Positions 44,616 through 53,525 of a DNA stretch of 64,000 nt are shown here, piece by piece. This DNA is from Streptomyces sp. WMMC940. GTDB lineage: Bacteria; Actinomycetota; Actinomycetes; Streptomycetales; Streptomycetaceae. Numbering within the stretch: position 1 is the stretch's first letter; the number at the start of each line of letters is the position of its first letter. The notes beneath the pieces were generated by a model, which saw nothing but the letters and a program-made list of their open reading frames with translations, was not told the origin of the DNA and did no database searches. Position numbers and translations under genes: made by a program. The stretch covers positions 1,302,001 through 1,366,000 of the forward strand of contig NZ_JAPZBC010000001.1 in assembly GCF_027460265.1 (NCBI RefSeq). The letters are read 5' to 3'.

Positions 44616-45053
44616 TCAGGGGCAGGCCACACGCACCGTGATGCGCTTGCCGACCGGCTGGCGCTCGACGGTGAATCCCTCGCACAGTGCCAGGACGATC
44701 TCCAGTCCGTGCTGGCCGACGCGTCCCGGGTCCGCGGCCCGCGCGAGGGGCAGGGTCGTGCTGCTGTCCCACACGGTGACCTCGATGCCCGACGGGATCC
44801 TCTCCAGGTCCAGGGCGCACGGCCCGTGGGCGTACTTGCACGCGTTGGTCACCAGCTCCGACACGATCAACTGGACGGCGCCCACCGCCTCCGAAGCCGC
44901 TTCAAAGCCGTGCCTGTCCACCAGGAACCGCGTGGCGAAGCCGCGGGCCTCGGCGATGCTCCCCGGGCCGCCGTCGTACACGGCGCCCGCCCATGCGTCC
45001 GAGGCCCATGCCGCGGCAGCCCCGCGCCCCGTCCCGATCACCCTCGTACTCAT
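44616..45053 (-). CDS. RsbW/HATPase-type anti-sigma regulatory kinase
   Basis: A 145-residue protein of the HATPase_c_2 group. N-box: VQLIVSELVTNACKYAHGPCAL; G1-like VTVWDSSTTLP; G2-like GRVGQHGLEIVLALCEGF. ATG 45053 is chosen since it starts a normal family N-terminus (STRVIGTG). Such proteins bind sigma factors or phosphorylate STAS antagonists. With a STAS gene facing it and a SigB-type sigma 1 kb away, it is a candidate anti-sigma factor for that sigma. Confidence 0.87.
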   Translation of the reverse strand: MSTRVIGTGRGAAAAWASDAWAGAVYDGGPGSIAEARGFATRFLVDRHGFEAASEAVGAVQLIVSELVTNACKYAHGPCALDLERIPSGIEVTVWDSSTTLPLARAADPGRVGQHGLEIVLALCEGFTVERQPVGKRITVRVACP

Positions 45054-45183
45054 CTGCTGGTCGTCCCGTTCGTCCCTGCCGTCCCTGGGTCGGCGCTCTC
45101 CTACCCCGAATCCGCGCGACGGCACCTCCCGGCGGACGGAAATCGAAAACGGGCGGCGAACGCAAGGGGGCGCGTCCGGCCGG

Positions 45184-45720
45184 TCAGTTCCCGGCCGTGT
45201 GACGCCGACGTGCCCAGAACGGCAGGACGAACCAGCACAGCAGGTACCAGGCCAGGACCCCGGAGACCACCCAGGGGACGAACTCGTCGTGCGTGGCGGC
45301 CCTCAGGATGAGGAACAGGGCTGACGTGAGCGTGGCGAGCAGCAGGACGATCCCGGTGAACGTCAGCCGGGACGCCCAGACGACGGCCTGCGGCTTGATG
45401 CGGCGGCCGGAGACGATCCGGTGCAGCGCGACGGGCCCGATGAGCGCACCGGTGGCGAGGGCCCCCAGGACGACGGTGATGAGGTAGATCGTCTTGTCGG
45501 TCTGCCCCAGGCCCTGGAAGTGGGGCGTGAAGACCACCGTGAGGAGGAAGCCGAAGAGGATCTGGACCCCGGTCTGGGTGACGCGTATTTCCTGGACGAG
45601 TTCCTGCCAGCGCCGGTCGGCGCGTTCGTCCTCCGTCTCCCGTCTGCCCTCGGCGCGCCCCGCCGTCTCCGGTCCGCCTGCGCCGAGGTCTTCGTGGTCG
45701 GTTGCCGGGCCGGGGTTCAT
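45184..45720 (-). CDS. DUF6328-type membrane protein
   Basis: A 178-residue protein: a ~45-residue acidic N-terminus, the segment RRWQELVQEIRVTQTGVQILFGFLLTVVFTPHFQGL, then four membrane spans in total and a short basic tail. This arrangement is typical of an actinobacterial family of unknown function (DUF6328). AAGGAGCG precedes ATG 45720. Confidence 0.8.
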   Translation of the reverse strand: MNPGPATDHEDLGAGGPETAGRAEGRRETEDERADRRWQELVQEIRVTQTGVQILFGFLLTVVFTPHFQGLGQTDKTIYLITVVLGALATGALIGPVALHRIVSGRRIKPQAVVWASRLTFTGIVLLLATLTSALFLILRAATHDEFVPWVVSGVLAWYLLCWFVLPFWARRRHTAGN

Positions 45721-45906
45721 GGGCGCTCCTTCGGGGCACGGTGCGCACGGCTGCGCATCGTTCGGGTGACCTTTGCCAGCCACCCGTTTGCCCCCGGTTC
45801 GCCTGGGGAATCCTCGGCCCCCGCACCTTTCGCACCGCCGCCCGGCCCGGGGTCCCGGCCCGGGCTCCGCGCCCGGGACCGCGTGGCCGCGTGCAGGGGG
45901 TCTGAG

Positions 45907-46344
45907 TCAGGAGCGGGGCAGCCGCACCACGGTGACGAAGAAGTCGTCGATCTTCCTGATCGCGGCGATGAACTGCTCCAGGTCGACCGGCTTGGTGACG
46001 TAGGCGCTGGCATGGAGCCGGTAGCTGCGCAGGATGTCCTCCTCCGCCGCGGACGTCGTCAGCACCACCACGGGGATGTGGGTGAGATCCGAGTCGGCCT
46101 TGATCCGCTCGAGCACCTGCCGTCCGTCGTACTTGGGCAGATTGAGGTCGAGGAGGATCAGGTCGGGGCGCGGGGCGTCCTGGTGGGCTCCCCTCCGGTA
46201 GAGGAAGTCCAGCGCCTCCTCGCCGTCGCGCACCACGTGGAGCGTGTTGCCGATCTTGTTGTCCTCGAACGCCTCGCGGGTCATCAGTTCGTCGCCCGGG
46301 TCGTCCTCCACGAGGAGGACCTCGATGGGCTTGGTGGCGTTCAT
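45907..46344 (-). CDS. Single-domain response regulator (Rcp1-like)
   Basis: A 145-residue receiver domain: VLLVEDDPGDELMTREAF, phospho-acceptor Asp in PDLILLDLNLPKYDGRQVLERIK, Thr in VVVLTTSAAEEDIL and Lys in AYVTKPVDLEQF. The VEDDPGDELM and LNLPKYDG forms match the Rcp1 group that pairs with phytochrome-like kinases. It has no output domain. Its ATG overlaps the kinase stop (46341-46344). Confidence 0.93.
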   Translation of the reverse strand: MNATKPIEVLLVEDDPGDELMTREAFEDNKIGNTLHVVRDGEEALDFLYRRGAHQDAPRPDLILLDLNLPKYDGRQVLERIKADSDLTHIPVVVLTTSAAEEDILRSYRLHASAYVTKPVDLEQFIAAIRKIDDFFVTVVRLPRS

Positions 46345-48053
46345 GCGTGATCTCCTGTGGTGAGGGGCGCGCGACCGTCCGGGGACGGACCCGCTGCGGG
46401 GTGCTGCGGTACCGCGTCCACGGACTCCGTCCTCGCGGGGGGTTCCTCCGCGGGGACGGCCGGCAGGGTGAAGTGGATCCGCGTCCCCTCGGCCTGCTCG
46501 GTGTCGATCCAGATCCGGCCGCCGTGGTGTTCCACGATCTTCTTGCAGAGGGCCAGGCCTATGCCCGTACCGGTGTAGGCGTCCCGGCCGTGGAGCCGCT
46601 GGAAGATCACGAAGACCTTCTCGGCGAACTCCTCAGGGATGCCGATGCCGTTGTCGTCGACCCGGTAGTGCCAGGCCGGGACCTCGCCGTCGTTCTCCGC
46701 CTCCACGGTGACGCGGACGACCGGCGGCCGGCCGGGGGCCCGGAACTTCACGGCGTTGCCGATCAGGTTCTGCCACAGCATCGTCAGCAGCATCGGATCG
46801 CCGGTCGTGGAGTGGAGGTCGTCGGGGCGCTCGACGGCGGCGCCCGCCTCCTCCACGGCCGCGCCGAGGTTCGCCAGCGCCCCCTCCAGCGCGGAGTCCA
46901 TGCCGACGGCGTCACTGGCGTCGTTGAGCCGTCCCACCCGGGAGTAGGTCAGCAGATCGTTGATCAGGACCTGCATGCGCTTGGCGCCGTCGACGGCGAA
47001 GTCGATGTACTGCTTGGCCCGGTCGTCGAGCTGGTCCCCGTACCGCTTCTCCAGCAGCTGGCAGAAGGAGGCCACCTTCCGGAGCGGCTCCTGCAGGTCG
47101 TGCGACGCGACGTAGGCGAACTGCTCCAGTTCGGCGTTGGAGCGGCGCAGTTCCACCGTCTGTTCGTCGAGGACGGCCGTGCGCTGGGCGAGCAGTTCCT
47201 CGCGCTGCTGCGAGGCCCTCAGGGCGTCGAGGACGCGGACGCGCATCGCCTCGACGGCCGCGGCGAGGTGCCGGGTCTCCGCAGGCCCACCGGGCTCGAT
47301 GCGGTGTTCGAAGTCGCCGTCGGCGACCCGCTGGGCCGCCGTGCGCAGCCCGTCCAGCGGCCGTCCGACGGCTCGCTGGAGCACGACCACCAGCACCGCG
47401 ACGAACGCGACGAAGGCGGCCAGCATCCCGGCCAGGACCCAGTCGTGGCCGGTGCGGGTACGGTGCATCTCCGCCCTGGCGGTGGTCCGTTCCTCGGTGA
47501 GGGTCCGGTTGAGTTCGTCGAACCGCTCGCGGAGCCCGTCGAAGGCGGCCTTGCTCCGCTGGAGTTCCGTCGTCGCGGACGCGGGCAGAGTGCCCCGGCG
47601 GGCCCGTTCCACGAGCGGCCCGGCGTGGCCGGTCCGCCAGGCCTCGGCCGCCTCCTCCGTCGCCGACACGACGGCGAGCAGGGCGGGGTCGCCGGCGAGC
47701 GCCTCGCGCAGGGACCGCTCGGCGGACTCCTCCTCCTTCTGGCCCTGGGTGTAGGGCTCCAGCCAGCGGGTGTCCCGGCTGAGGACGAAGCCGCGCACCC
47801 CGGTCTCCTGGTCGAGGAGCGCCTTCTGCATCCGGTAGGCGTCCACCCTGGCCGGCTGGATGCGGTCGACGAGGTCGTCGGACTCGGCGGCCGTCCGGGA
47901 GAGCAGCTGCGCCCCCACCACGGCGAAGCCCGTCACCACGACGAGGATGGCGACCAGGACGATCCCCAGCCACATCGGGACGGTCAGCACGGTGCGCCGG
48001 TCCCGCGCGGGTGGGGCGCCGGTGGGCGTCAGCGCTTCTTCGCGACTGTTCAC
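46341..48053 (-). CDS. CHASE3-HAMP sensor histidine kinase
   Basis: A 570-residue membrane kinase. TM1 at ~32-55, extracellular CHASE3 domain (LLDQETGVRGFVLSRDTRWLEPYTQG), TM2 near 215-235, HAMP (RPLDGLRTAAQRVADGDFEHRI), coiled coil, HisKA with FAYVASHDLQEPLRKVASF (the His phosphosite) and HATPase with NLIGNAVKF, DNGIGIPEEF and GTGIGLALCKKIVEHHGG. GTG 48053 overlaps the phosphatase stop. It is the middle gene of a three-gene operon with a phosphatase-fused receiver and a lone receiver. Confidence 0.92.
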   Translation of the reverse strand: MNSREEALTPTGAPPARDRRTVLTVPMWLGIVLVAILVVVTGFAVVGAQLLSRTAAESDDLVDRIQPARVDAYRMQKALLDQETGVRGFVLSRDTRWLEPYTQGQKEEESAERSLREALAGDPALLAVVSATEEAAEAWRTGHAGPLVERARRGTLPASATTELQRSKAAFDGLRERFDELNRTLTEERTTARAEMHRTRTGHDWVLAGMLAAFVAFVAVLVVVLQRAVGRPLDGLRTAAQRVADGDFEHRIEPGGPAETRHLAAAVEAMRVRVLDALRASQQREELLAQRTAVLDEQTVELRRSNAELEQFAYVASHDLQEPLRKVASFCQLLEKRYGDQLDDRAKQYIDFAVDGAKRMQVLINDLLTYSRVGRLNDASDAVGMDSALEGALANLGAAVEEAGAAVERPDDLHSTTGDPMLLTMLWQNLIGNAVKFRAPGRPPVVRVTVEAENDGEVPAWHYRVDDNGIGIPEEFAEKVFVIFQRLHGRDAYTGTGIGLALCKKIVEHHGGRIWIDTEQAEGTRIHFTLPAVPAEEPPARTESVDAVPQHPAAGPSPDGRAPLTTGDHA

Positions 48054-49345
48054 TTCTGCTTGTCCCATTCGAGGTGGAGGAGGGCGACGTCGTCGCTGTG
48101 GCCGCCGTGGTCGGCCGAGAGGGCCCGCGTCTCCGCGATCACGGCGGTGACGAACTCCTCGGCGGGCCGGCCGGTGTAGCGGCGGGCGAGCGCGAGAAGG
48201 CCGTCCTCGCCGAGCCGCCCGCCGTCGGCGCTGACGCGCCCTTCGAAGAGTCCGTCCGTGAACAGGGCCAGGCCCCCGGCGGCCGGCAGGTCCAGATGGT
48301 CCTCCCGCCAGTGGCAGCGGCCGTCGGGGAGCAGGCCGAGCGCCGGGCCGACGGCGGTCTCCACGAGCCGCACTCCCCCCGGTTCCCGCAGCAGCAGCGG
48401 TGGATGACCGGCGCGGACGACCTTGGCCTTCGTCAGGCCCGGGGGCAGTTCCACGGTCGTGACCGTGGCGAAGATCTCGGCGCCGGTCCGCTCGGCCACC
48501 AGGACCTTCTGCATGAGTTCGCACACGCCGGTACCGGTGACACCGGCGAGGGTGAAGGACCGCCAGGCGACACGGAGGCACACGCCGAGCGCGGCCTCGT
48601 CGGGGCCGTGGCCGGACACGTCGCCGATGACGGCGTGGACCGTGCCGTCCGGGGTCTCCACGACGTCGTAGAAGTCACCGCTGAGCAGGCCGAGGGACCT
48701 GCTCGGCTCGTACCGGGACACGACCTGCACCCCGGCGCCGTGCAGGAGCGGTGAGGGCAGCAGTCCCCGTTCGAGCCGGGCGTTCTCCTGGGCGCGCATA
48801 CGGCTGGCCTCCAGGGCCATCGCCGCCTGCTCGATCTGGCGGCGCTGCACGGCGTACCTGACCGACCGTGCCAGCACGGTGGGCTCGAAGACGCCCTTGA
48901 TCAGGTAGTCCTGGGCGCCCGCCGCGACGGCGGAGAGCCCCACGCCCTCCTCGGCCAGTCCGGTCAGCACGACCACCGCGGCGCGGGGCGCCTCGGCGAG
49001 CACCTGTCCGACGACGTCCAGTCCCTGGGCATCGGGCAGGTGCAGATCGAGCAGGACGCACTGGGCGGGACGGCCGTGCTCGCCGCTCAGCTCCCTCCGC
49101 GCCTCGGCCATGGACCGGGCGCGGGTGAGCCGGACGGCAAGACCGCTGTCGCGGAGGGTCTCCTCCACGAGGAGCGCGTCGCCGTCGTCGTCCTCGACGA
49201 GCAGGATCGTGAGGACGAAGTCGCCGTCGGCCGCGAGTCCGGCCGGTGACACGCGGGCCAGAGGCACCTGCGGGACCGAAGCCCTCGGCCCCGGCACCTC
49301 CTGGCCTTGCCCTCCGACAGGGCTCCTCACAGCCGACCTCCCCAT
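48050..49345 (-). CDS. Response regulator fused to SpoIIE/PP2C phosphatase
   Basis: A 431-residue protein. The receiver domain (~40-165) has ILLVEDDDGDALLVEETL, the Asp in CVLLDLHLPDAQG and the Lys in DYLIKG. A linker coiled coil (RQIEQAAMALEASRMRAQENARLERGLLPSPL) leads to the phosphatase: SGDFYDVVETPDGTVHAVIGDVSGHGPDEAALGVCLRVAW, AGHPPLLL, LFTDGLFEGR and HSDDVALLHLEW, with all metal Asp present. ATG 49345 follows GAAGGGG. It links the kinase next door to STAS dephosphorylation. Confidence 0.92.
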   Translation of the reverse strand: MGRSAVRSPVGGQGQEVPGPRASVPQVPLARVSPAGLAADGDFVLTILLVEDDDGDALLVEETLRDSGLAVRLTRARSMAEARRELSGEHGRPAQCVLLDLHLPDAQGLDVVGQVLAEAPRAAVVVLTGLAEEGVGLSAVAAGAQDYLIKGVFEPTVLARSVRYAVQRRQIEQAAMALEASRMRAQENARLERGLLPSPLLHGAGVQVVSRYEPSRSLGLLSGDFYDVVETPDGTVHAVIGDVSGHGPDEAALGVCLRVAWRSFTLAGVTGTGVCELMQKVLVAERTGAEIFATVTTVELPPGLTKAKVVRAGHPPLLLREPGGVRLVETAVGPALGLLPDGRCHWREDHLDLPAAGGLALFTDGLFEGRVSADGGRLGEDGLLALARRYTGRPAEEFVTAVIAETRALSADHGGHSDDVALLHLEWDKQK

Positions 49346-49738
49346 CCCCTTCGGCCGCACGCGGGCCGTGGGGCGCAAGCAGAATACTTGCCGCTCGCGA
49401 ATAATTGCACTCGCGCGGCTCCTGCTCGACCGTACCGTCCCGATCAGGTCAAACGGCGCATGGATCTTGCTCGTTCACCCTCGCGCGACGGGCTCGTCCA
49501 CCCTCGCGCGGCGGTGGCGGCGGGCGGCGCCCCGGGTCGTGCGGCCGGAGGCACACCACGGCCGCGCAGAGGCCCCGCACCGGCTGTGGCCTGCGGTCCG
49601 GCGGCGGGCAGCACCAGATTTCACCCGGGACGAACGGACGCGGGGATTCCGGGAACGTGGCGGAGGTCACGCCGCACGGGCGGGTCGCGCCTCGTCGCCG
49701 TGCGGTTCATGCCCGGGATCGGAGTGGGCCTTGTCTCA
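49346..49738. other. Intergenic region between the kinase operon and the anti-sigma gene
   Basis: No persuasive gene in ~390 bases. An AT-rich patch at ~49381-49412 probably holds the promoter of the minus-strand phosphatase/kinase operon, but no consensus could be fixed. Confidence 0.4.
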
Positions 49739-50179
49739 TCACCGGACGGTGGCTCGCGCCGCTCGTCGGCGGCGACGGCACCACGCGGCGGCGCCTCCCC
49801 CCGCGGCCACCGCGAGCACGGCGGCGGTGATCCGGAGTGCGGCACCACCTCTGCCCGTCCGGCGGGCGGGTCCGCCGGCCTCCGGCACGGACGACCGCCC
49901 CTCGGCCGGCGCGGAGGGCCGTCCGCCACCCGGCGCGGGAAGCCGACCCTCGCCCGTCTCGCGTGCGAGGCGGGCCCACACCCCGGGCGGCGGCGGTCCG
50001 ACCAGGTCCGACGGTGTCGCCGAGCGGACGGCCCGCACGAGGCGGCGCAGCGAGTCGAGTTCACCGCGGCAGGCATCGCACGTCCGCAGGTGCTCCCGCA
50101 CCCGCGGATCCGCCTCGTCGAGCACACCGCCCGCGAGGGCGAACTCGGCCAGGTCCGCCGGATCCGGATGCCCCGTCAC
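49739..50179 (-). CDS. zf-HC2 anti-sigma factor with C-terminal membrane anchor
   Basis: A 146-residue protein from GTG 50179. The zinc-binding anti-sigma motif is REHLRTCDACRGEL (H-x3-C-x2-C, residues ~29-38). A Pro/Gly-rich linker follows, then a hydrophobic span (~113-132, ALRITAAVLAVAAGGGAAAW) and a basic tail. It is divergent from the ECF sigma gene at 50646, its likely partner, whereas most such pairs lie in the same operon. Confidence 0.82.
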   Translation of the reverse strand: MTGHPDPADLAEFALAGGVLDEADPRVREHLRTCDACRGELDSLRRLVRAVRSATPSDLVGPPPPGVWARLARETGEGRLPAPGGGRPSAPAEGRSSVPEAGGPARRTGRGGAALRITAAVLAVAAGGGAAAWCRRRRRAARATVR

Positions 50180-50298
50180 CGGTCACCGGTCACCGGTCGC
50201 CGTGCACGCGGGCCGCGGGGCCCCGAAAGCACGGCGGCCCCGGGCGCACCCTCCGCACCGCGCAGGTCCACACTGCGAGTTCCGCGGCGTTTCGTCAT

Positions 50299-50324
50299 GG
50301 AACGTCCTGCGATATCGACGCGTC
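50299..50324 (+). promoter_or_regulatory. ECF-type promoter upstream of the ECF sigma gene
   Basis: GGAAC (50299-50303), 17 bases, CGTC (50321-50324), the standard ECF promoter form. It would give a leader of ~310 bases to ATG 50646. Two copies of GTCCTGTCAT occur just after it. This suggests autoregulation. Confidence 0.4.
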
Positions 50325-50645
50325 CTGTCATCCCGGATGTCCTGTCATGTCGACTCGGAGCGGGGCCCGGAGGACCCCACGACCCGTTCCCGCGGAGGAG
50401 GGTGTCCGGATGCGGCCGGGCACACCGGGCAGGCCGCCCGATCCGCTCGGGCGTTTGCCCGAAGGCGCCGTTCTCCGATGATTGCGACGCAGAAACGTTG
50501 CAAGTTGTGGGCATCCGGCGCGGCGATGAGTCTGACCGTGCTGCGGCGCACGGAAGCGCCCAGGCACGGCAGGCCCGGTCCCAGCGAACGGGCCCGTGTC
50601 CGGAACCAGCGCCGGGCCGACGGCCCGGCACGAGGAGCCGAGATC

Positions 50646-51368
50646 ATGGTCCTTGTCGGATCCGCAAGGCCCCACCGCCCGTCCGGGGTGCCAGGGCCGG
50701 ATGCCTCCCGCCCGGCAACCGGAGCCGACGCACCTCGCCCGGCGCCGGGAACCGCCGTCCCCGGCCCGGCGCCCGTGGCGCGCGACCCCCGTCCGGCCCC
50801 GGGAACCGGCGGCGGCACCGCCCCGGGCGACCCCGACGACGCCGCGCTGGCGGCCGGGTTCGTCGCGGGCGAGGAGGGTTGCCTCGAGGTCGTCTACCGC
50901 CGCTGGGGTTCCCTCGTGTACACCCTCGCCCGGCGGACCCTGGGGGACGAGCGCGAGGCGGAGGACGTGACGCAGCAGGTCTTCCTCGCGGCCTGGCGCG
51001 GACGGCACGGCTACCGGCCGGGACGGGGCGGGCTCGCGGGCTGGCTGGTCGGCATCACCCGCCACAAGGTCGCGGACGCCCTCGCGGCCCGCAGCCGGCG
51101 GGCCGAACTCGTCGCCGCCGCCGGCGCGTTCCTCGCCCCCGCGCCCGCCGCCGGTGTCGGTCCCGAGCAGGTCGTGGACCGGGTGCTCGTGCTGCGCGCC
51201 CTGCAGGATCTGCCCTCCGCCCAGCAGCACGTCGTACGGCTCGCGTTCTACGCCGACCTCACCCAGACCCAGATCGCCGAGCGGACCGGACTCCCCCTCG
51301 GCACGGTCAAGAGCCATATGCGCCGCGCACTGCTGTCCCTCCGCCGCTCGCTGTCGGCCCCGGCGTGA
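50646..51368 (+). CDS. ECF sigma factor of the carotenoid locus (candidate LitS)
   Basis: A 240-residue protein. Residues 1-65 are a Pro/Ala/Gly-rich extension (PRPAPGTAVPGPAP). Region 2: FVAGEEGCLEVVYRRWGSLVYTLARRTLGDEREAEDVTQQVFLAAW, then GWLVGITRHKVADALAARSRR. Region 4: LQDLPSAQQHVVRLAFYADLTQTQIAERTGLPLGTVKSHMRRALLSLRRSL. ATG 50646 follows GAGGAG; the frame is open far upstream, so an earlier start is possible. In S. coelicolor the ECF factor LitS activates the carotenoid genes; position suggests the same here, but orthology is not proven. Confidence 0.85.
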   Translation: MVLVGSARPHRPSGVPGPDASRPATGADAPRPAPGTAVPGPAPVARDPRPAPGTGGGTAPGDPDDAALAAGFVAGEEGCLEVVYRRWGSLVYTLARRTLGDEREAEDVTQQVFLAAWRGRHGYRPGRGGLAGWLVGITRHKVADALAARSRRAELVAAAGAFLAPAPAAGVGPEQVVDRVLVLRALQDLPSAQQHVVRLAFYADLTQTQIAERTGLPLGTVKSHMRRALLSLRRSLSAPA

Positions 51369-51379
51369 GGCGGGCTCCC

Positions 51380-51410
51380 GTCACCCGGTCCGCGACACGC
51401 GCCCGGTGAC
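51380..51410 (+). terminator. Hairpin between the ECF sigma gene and crtY
   Basis: GTCACCCGG (51380-51388) against CCCGGTGAC (51402-51410), 6-8 paired bases, 12 bases after the sigma stop. It may separate sigma and crtY transcripts. Confidence 0.4.
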
Positions 51411-51509
51411 TGCATCCGCCGGCGGCCCTTTCGCGGAAGCATCGACGGCATGGCCTTCCCGCCCGGGAGGACCGTTCGCCGTGCCGTCACCACTGCGGGA
51501 GGGACCACC

Positions 51510-52748
51510 GTGCACGACGTGGACGTCGTCATCGTCGGTGCGGGTGCGGCGGGTCTGTCCCTGGCCCGCCGGCTCACCTCACCGGAGGCGGGAGCCGGTC
51601 CGTCCCTGGCCGTCGCGCTGGTCGACGCCCCGGCCGGACCGCTGCGCCCGCCCCCGCGCACCTGGTGCTTCTGGGAGGAGACCGGCGGGGAGTACGACGA
51701 CGTCCTCGCGGCGAGCTGGGACCGCCTGCGGGTCACCGCTCCGGACGGTGCGGCGGTGACCGTGCGGCCCGCGCCGCTGCGCTACAAGATGATCCGCTCC
51801 ACGCACTTCGAGGAGCGCACCGGCACCCTGCTCTCCCGGTCCGGCTGCCTGCGGTACGAGGCCGCCGTGGACCGGGTACGGGACCTGCCCGGCGGCGGCG
51901 CCGAGGTGTGCGGACGGGACGTCGCCGGCGCGGAGTTCCGGCTCCGGGCCCGCTGGGCGTTCGACTCGCGGCCGCCGCGGCGGCCGCGTGCCGCCCGCAC
52001 GACGCTGCTCCAGCACTTCCGCGGCTGGTTCGTCCGCACCGCCCGCCCGCGGTTCGACGACGGCGTCGCCGACCTCATGGACTTCCGCACGCCGCAGCCC
52101 GGCCGTGGCCTGGCGTTCGGCTACGTCCTGCCGCTCGGCCCGCGGGAGGCCCTGGTGGAGTACACGGAGTTCTCCCCGTCCGTCCTCGGCACCGCCGCGT
52201 ACGAACGGGCCCTGCGCCACTACACCGACGACGTGCTGGGCCTCGGCCCGTTCCGCGTCACCGCCACCGAGCAGGGCGTGATCCCCATGACCGACGCGCG
52301 CGTCCCCCGCCGGGCGGGACGGTCCGTGTTCCCCATCGGTGCGGCGGGGGGCGCCACCCGGCCCTCGACCGGCTACACCTTCGCCGCGGCGCAGCGCCAC
52401 ACCCGGGCCGTCGCGGACGCGCTGGCCCGGGGCCGCACTCCGCTGGTCCCCGCGCCGCACTCCCCGCGCTCCCGGCTCATGGACGCGGTGCTGCTGCGCG
52501 CCCTCGACACCGGGCGGGTGGACGGCGCCGCGTTCTTCACCGGGCTGTTCCGCGAGGTGCCGGCGCACCGTCTGCTGCGCTTCCTCGACGGCGGCACCCG
52601 CTGGTGGGAGGACGTCCTGATCGGGCTGCGCACCCCCGTACGGCCGATGCTCAGGACCGTGCTCGAACTGCCCGCGCTCCCCCGCCGCGCCCACGAGCCC
52701 GGCGGGTCCGCTGGGCCCCGGGGGTCCACGGGGCCCCGACAGCACTAG
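51510..52748 (+). CDS. crtY: Lycopene beta-cyclase
   Basis: A 412-residue flavoprotein of the CrtY type that cyclises lycopene to beta-carotene. N-terminal FAD motif DVDVVIVGAGAAGLSLARRL, the PRTWCFWEE segment characteristic of CrtY, and RYKMIRSTHFEE; later TLLQHFRGWFVRT, DFRTPQPGRGLAFGYVLPL, EYTEFSP and GAAGGATRPSTGYTFAAAQRHT. GTG 51510 has GGGAGGGACC upstream. It is first in crtYTU. Confidence 0.93.
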   Translation: MHDVDVVIVGAGAAGLSLARRLTSPEAGAGPSLAVALVDAPAGPLRPPPRTWCFWEETGGEYDDVLAASWDRLRVTAPDGAAVTVRPAPLRYKMIRSTHFEERTGTLLSRSGCLRYEAAVDRVRDLPGGGAEVCGRDVAGAEFRLRARWAFDSRPPRRPRAARTTLLQHFRGWFVRTARPRFDDGVADLMDFRTPQPGRGLAFGYVLPLGPREALVEYTEFSPSVLGTAAYERALRHYTDDVLGLGPFRVTATEQGVIPMTDARVPRRAGRSVFPIGAAGGATRPSTGYTFAAAQRHTRAVADALARGRTPLVPAPHSPRSRLMDAVLLRALDTGRVDGAAFFTGLFREVPAHRLLRFLDGGTRWWEDVLIGLRTPVRPMLRTVLELPALPRRAHEPGGSAGPRGSTGPRQH

Positions 52749-52796
52749 GGTCCGTCGCCGTTGCCCGTCCCCGCCCGCCGTCCGAGGAGTTCGCCG

Positions 52797-53525
52797 ATGT
52801 CCCTGCTGCACGACGCCGATCTGTCGGCGGCGTTCGACCACGCCGCCCGCTCCTACGACCGTATGGTCGCGGCCAATCCCGGCTACCACCGCCAACTCCG
52901 GCGCTCCGCCCGGCGGCTCGGCCTGCCGGGCCGGGGCGTGGGGATGCGGGTGCTGGACCTGGGCTGCGGGACGGGAGCGTCGACCGCCGCGCTGCTCTCG
53001 GCCGCACCGTACGCGGAGATCACTGCGGTGGACGCGTCGGAGGGGATGCTGGCCCGGGCCCGGCGCAAGTCGTGGCCCCGGAGCGTCTCGTTCGTGCACG
53101 CCTCCGCCGAGGGGCTGGCCGGGGCCGGAGTGACGGGGCCCTTCGACGGCGTCCTCGCGGCCTATCTGTTCCGCAACGTCTCCGACCCGGACGAGGTGCT
53201 CGCCCGGGTGCGCGGCCTGCTGGCACCGGGCGGTCGCCTAGCCGTCCACGAGTACACGCTCAGCGGACGGCCCGCGCACCGCGCTCTGTGGACGGCCGTG
53301 TGCCGGGGGCTGGTGCTGCCCGTCGCCCGGTGCTCGGGGGACGGCTCGCTGTACGAGCATCTGTGGCGCAGCGTCGTCCGGTTCGACACCGCGGACGCGT
53401 TCGCCGCGCGGATGGAGCGGGCGGGGTTCGTGGGGGTACGGGTCCTCCCGCTGCCCGGGTGGCACACGGGCATCACGCACACGTTCGTGGCGCGGGTGCC
53501 TGCCGCGGAGGGCGAGGGCGCGTGA
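52797..53525 (+). CDS. crtT: Carotenoid-locus class I methyltransferase
   Basis: A 242-residue SAM-dependent methyltransferase. SAM motif I is VLDLGCGTGASTAALLSA (~47-64), motif II region ITAVDASEGMLARARR, then GPFDGVLAAYLFRNVSDPDEVL and LLAPGGRLAVHEYTLSG, resembling UbiE/menaquinone-type enzymes. It lies between crtY and crtU, as CrtT does in other Streptomyces. Its role in isorenieratene formation is not settled. GAGGAG precedes the ATG, and its TGA overlaps the crtU GTG. Confidence 0.85.
   Translation: MSLLHDADLSAAFDHAARSYDRMVAANPGYHRQLRRSARRLGLPGRGVGMRVLDLGCGTGASTAALLSAAPYAEITAVDASEGMLARARRKSWPRSVSFVHASAEGLAGAGVTGPFDGVLAAYLFRNVSDPDEVLARVRGLLAPGGRLAVHEYTLSGRPAHRALWTAVCRGLVLPVARCSGDGSLYEHLWRSVVRFDTADAFAARMERAGFVGVRVLPLPGWHTGITHTFVARVPAAEGEGA

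Noticed and set aside
49110..50645. N-terminal extension of the ECF sigma protein to 49110
   Set aside because: The frame is open but passes over the minus-strand anti-sigma gene and is low-complexity; ATG 50646 has a good ribosome site.
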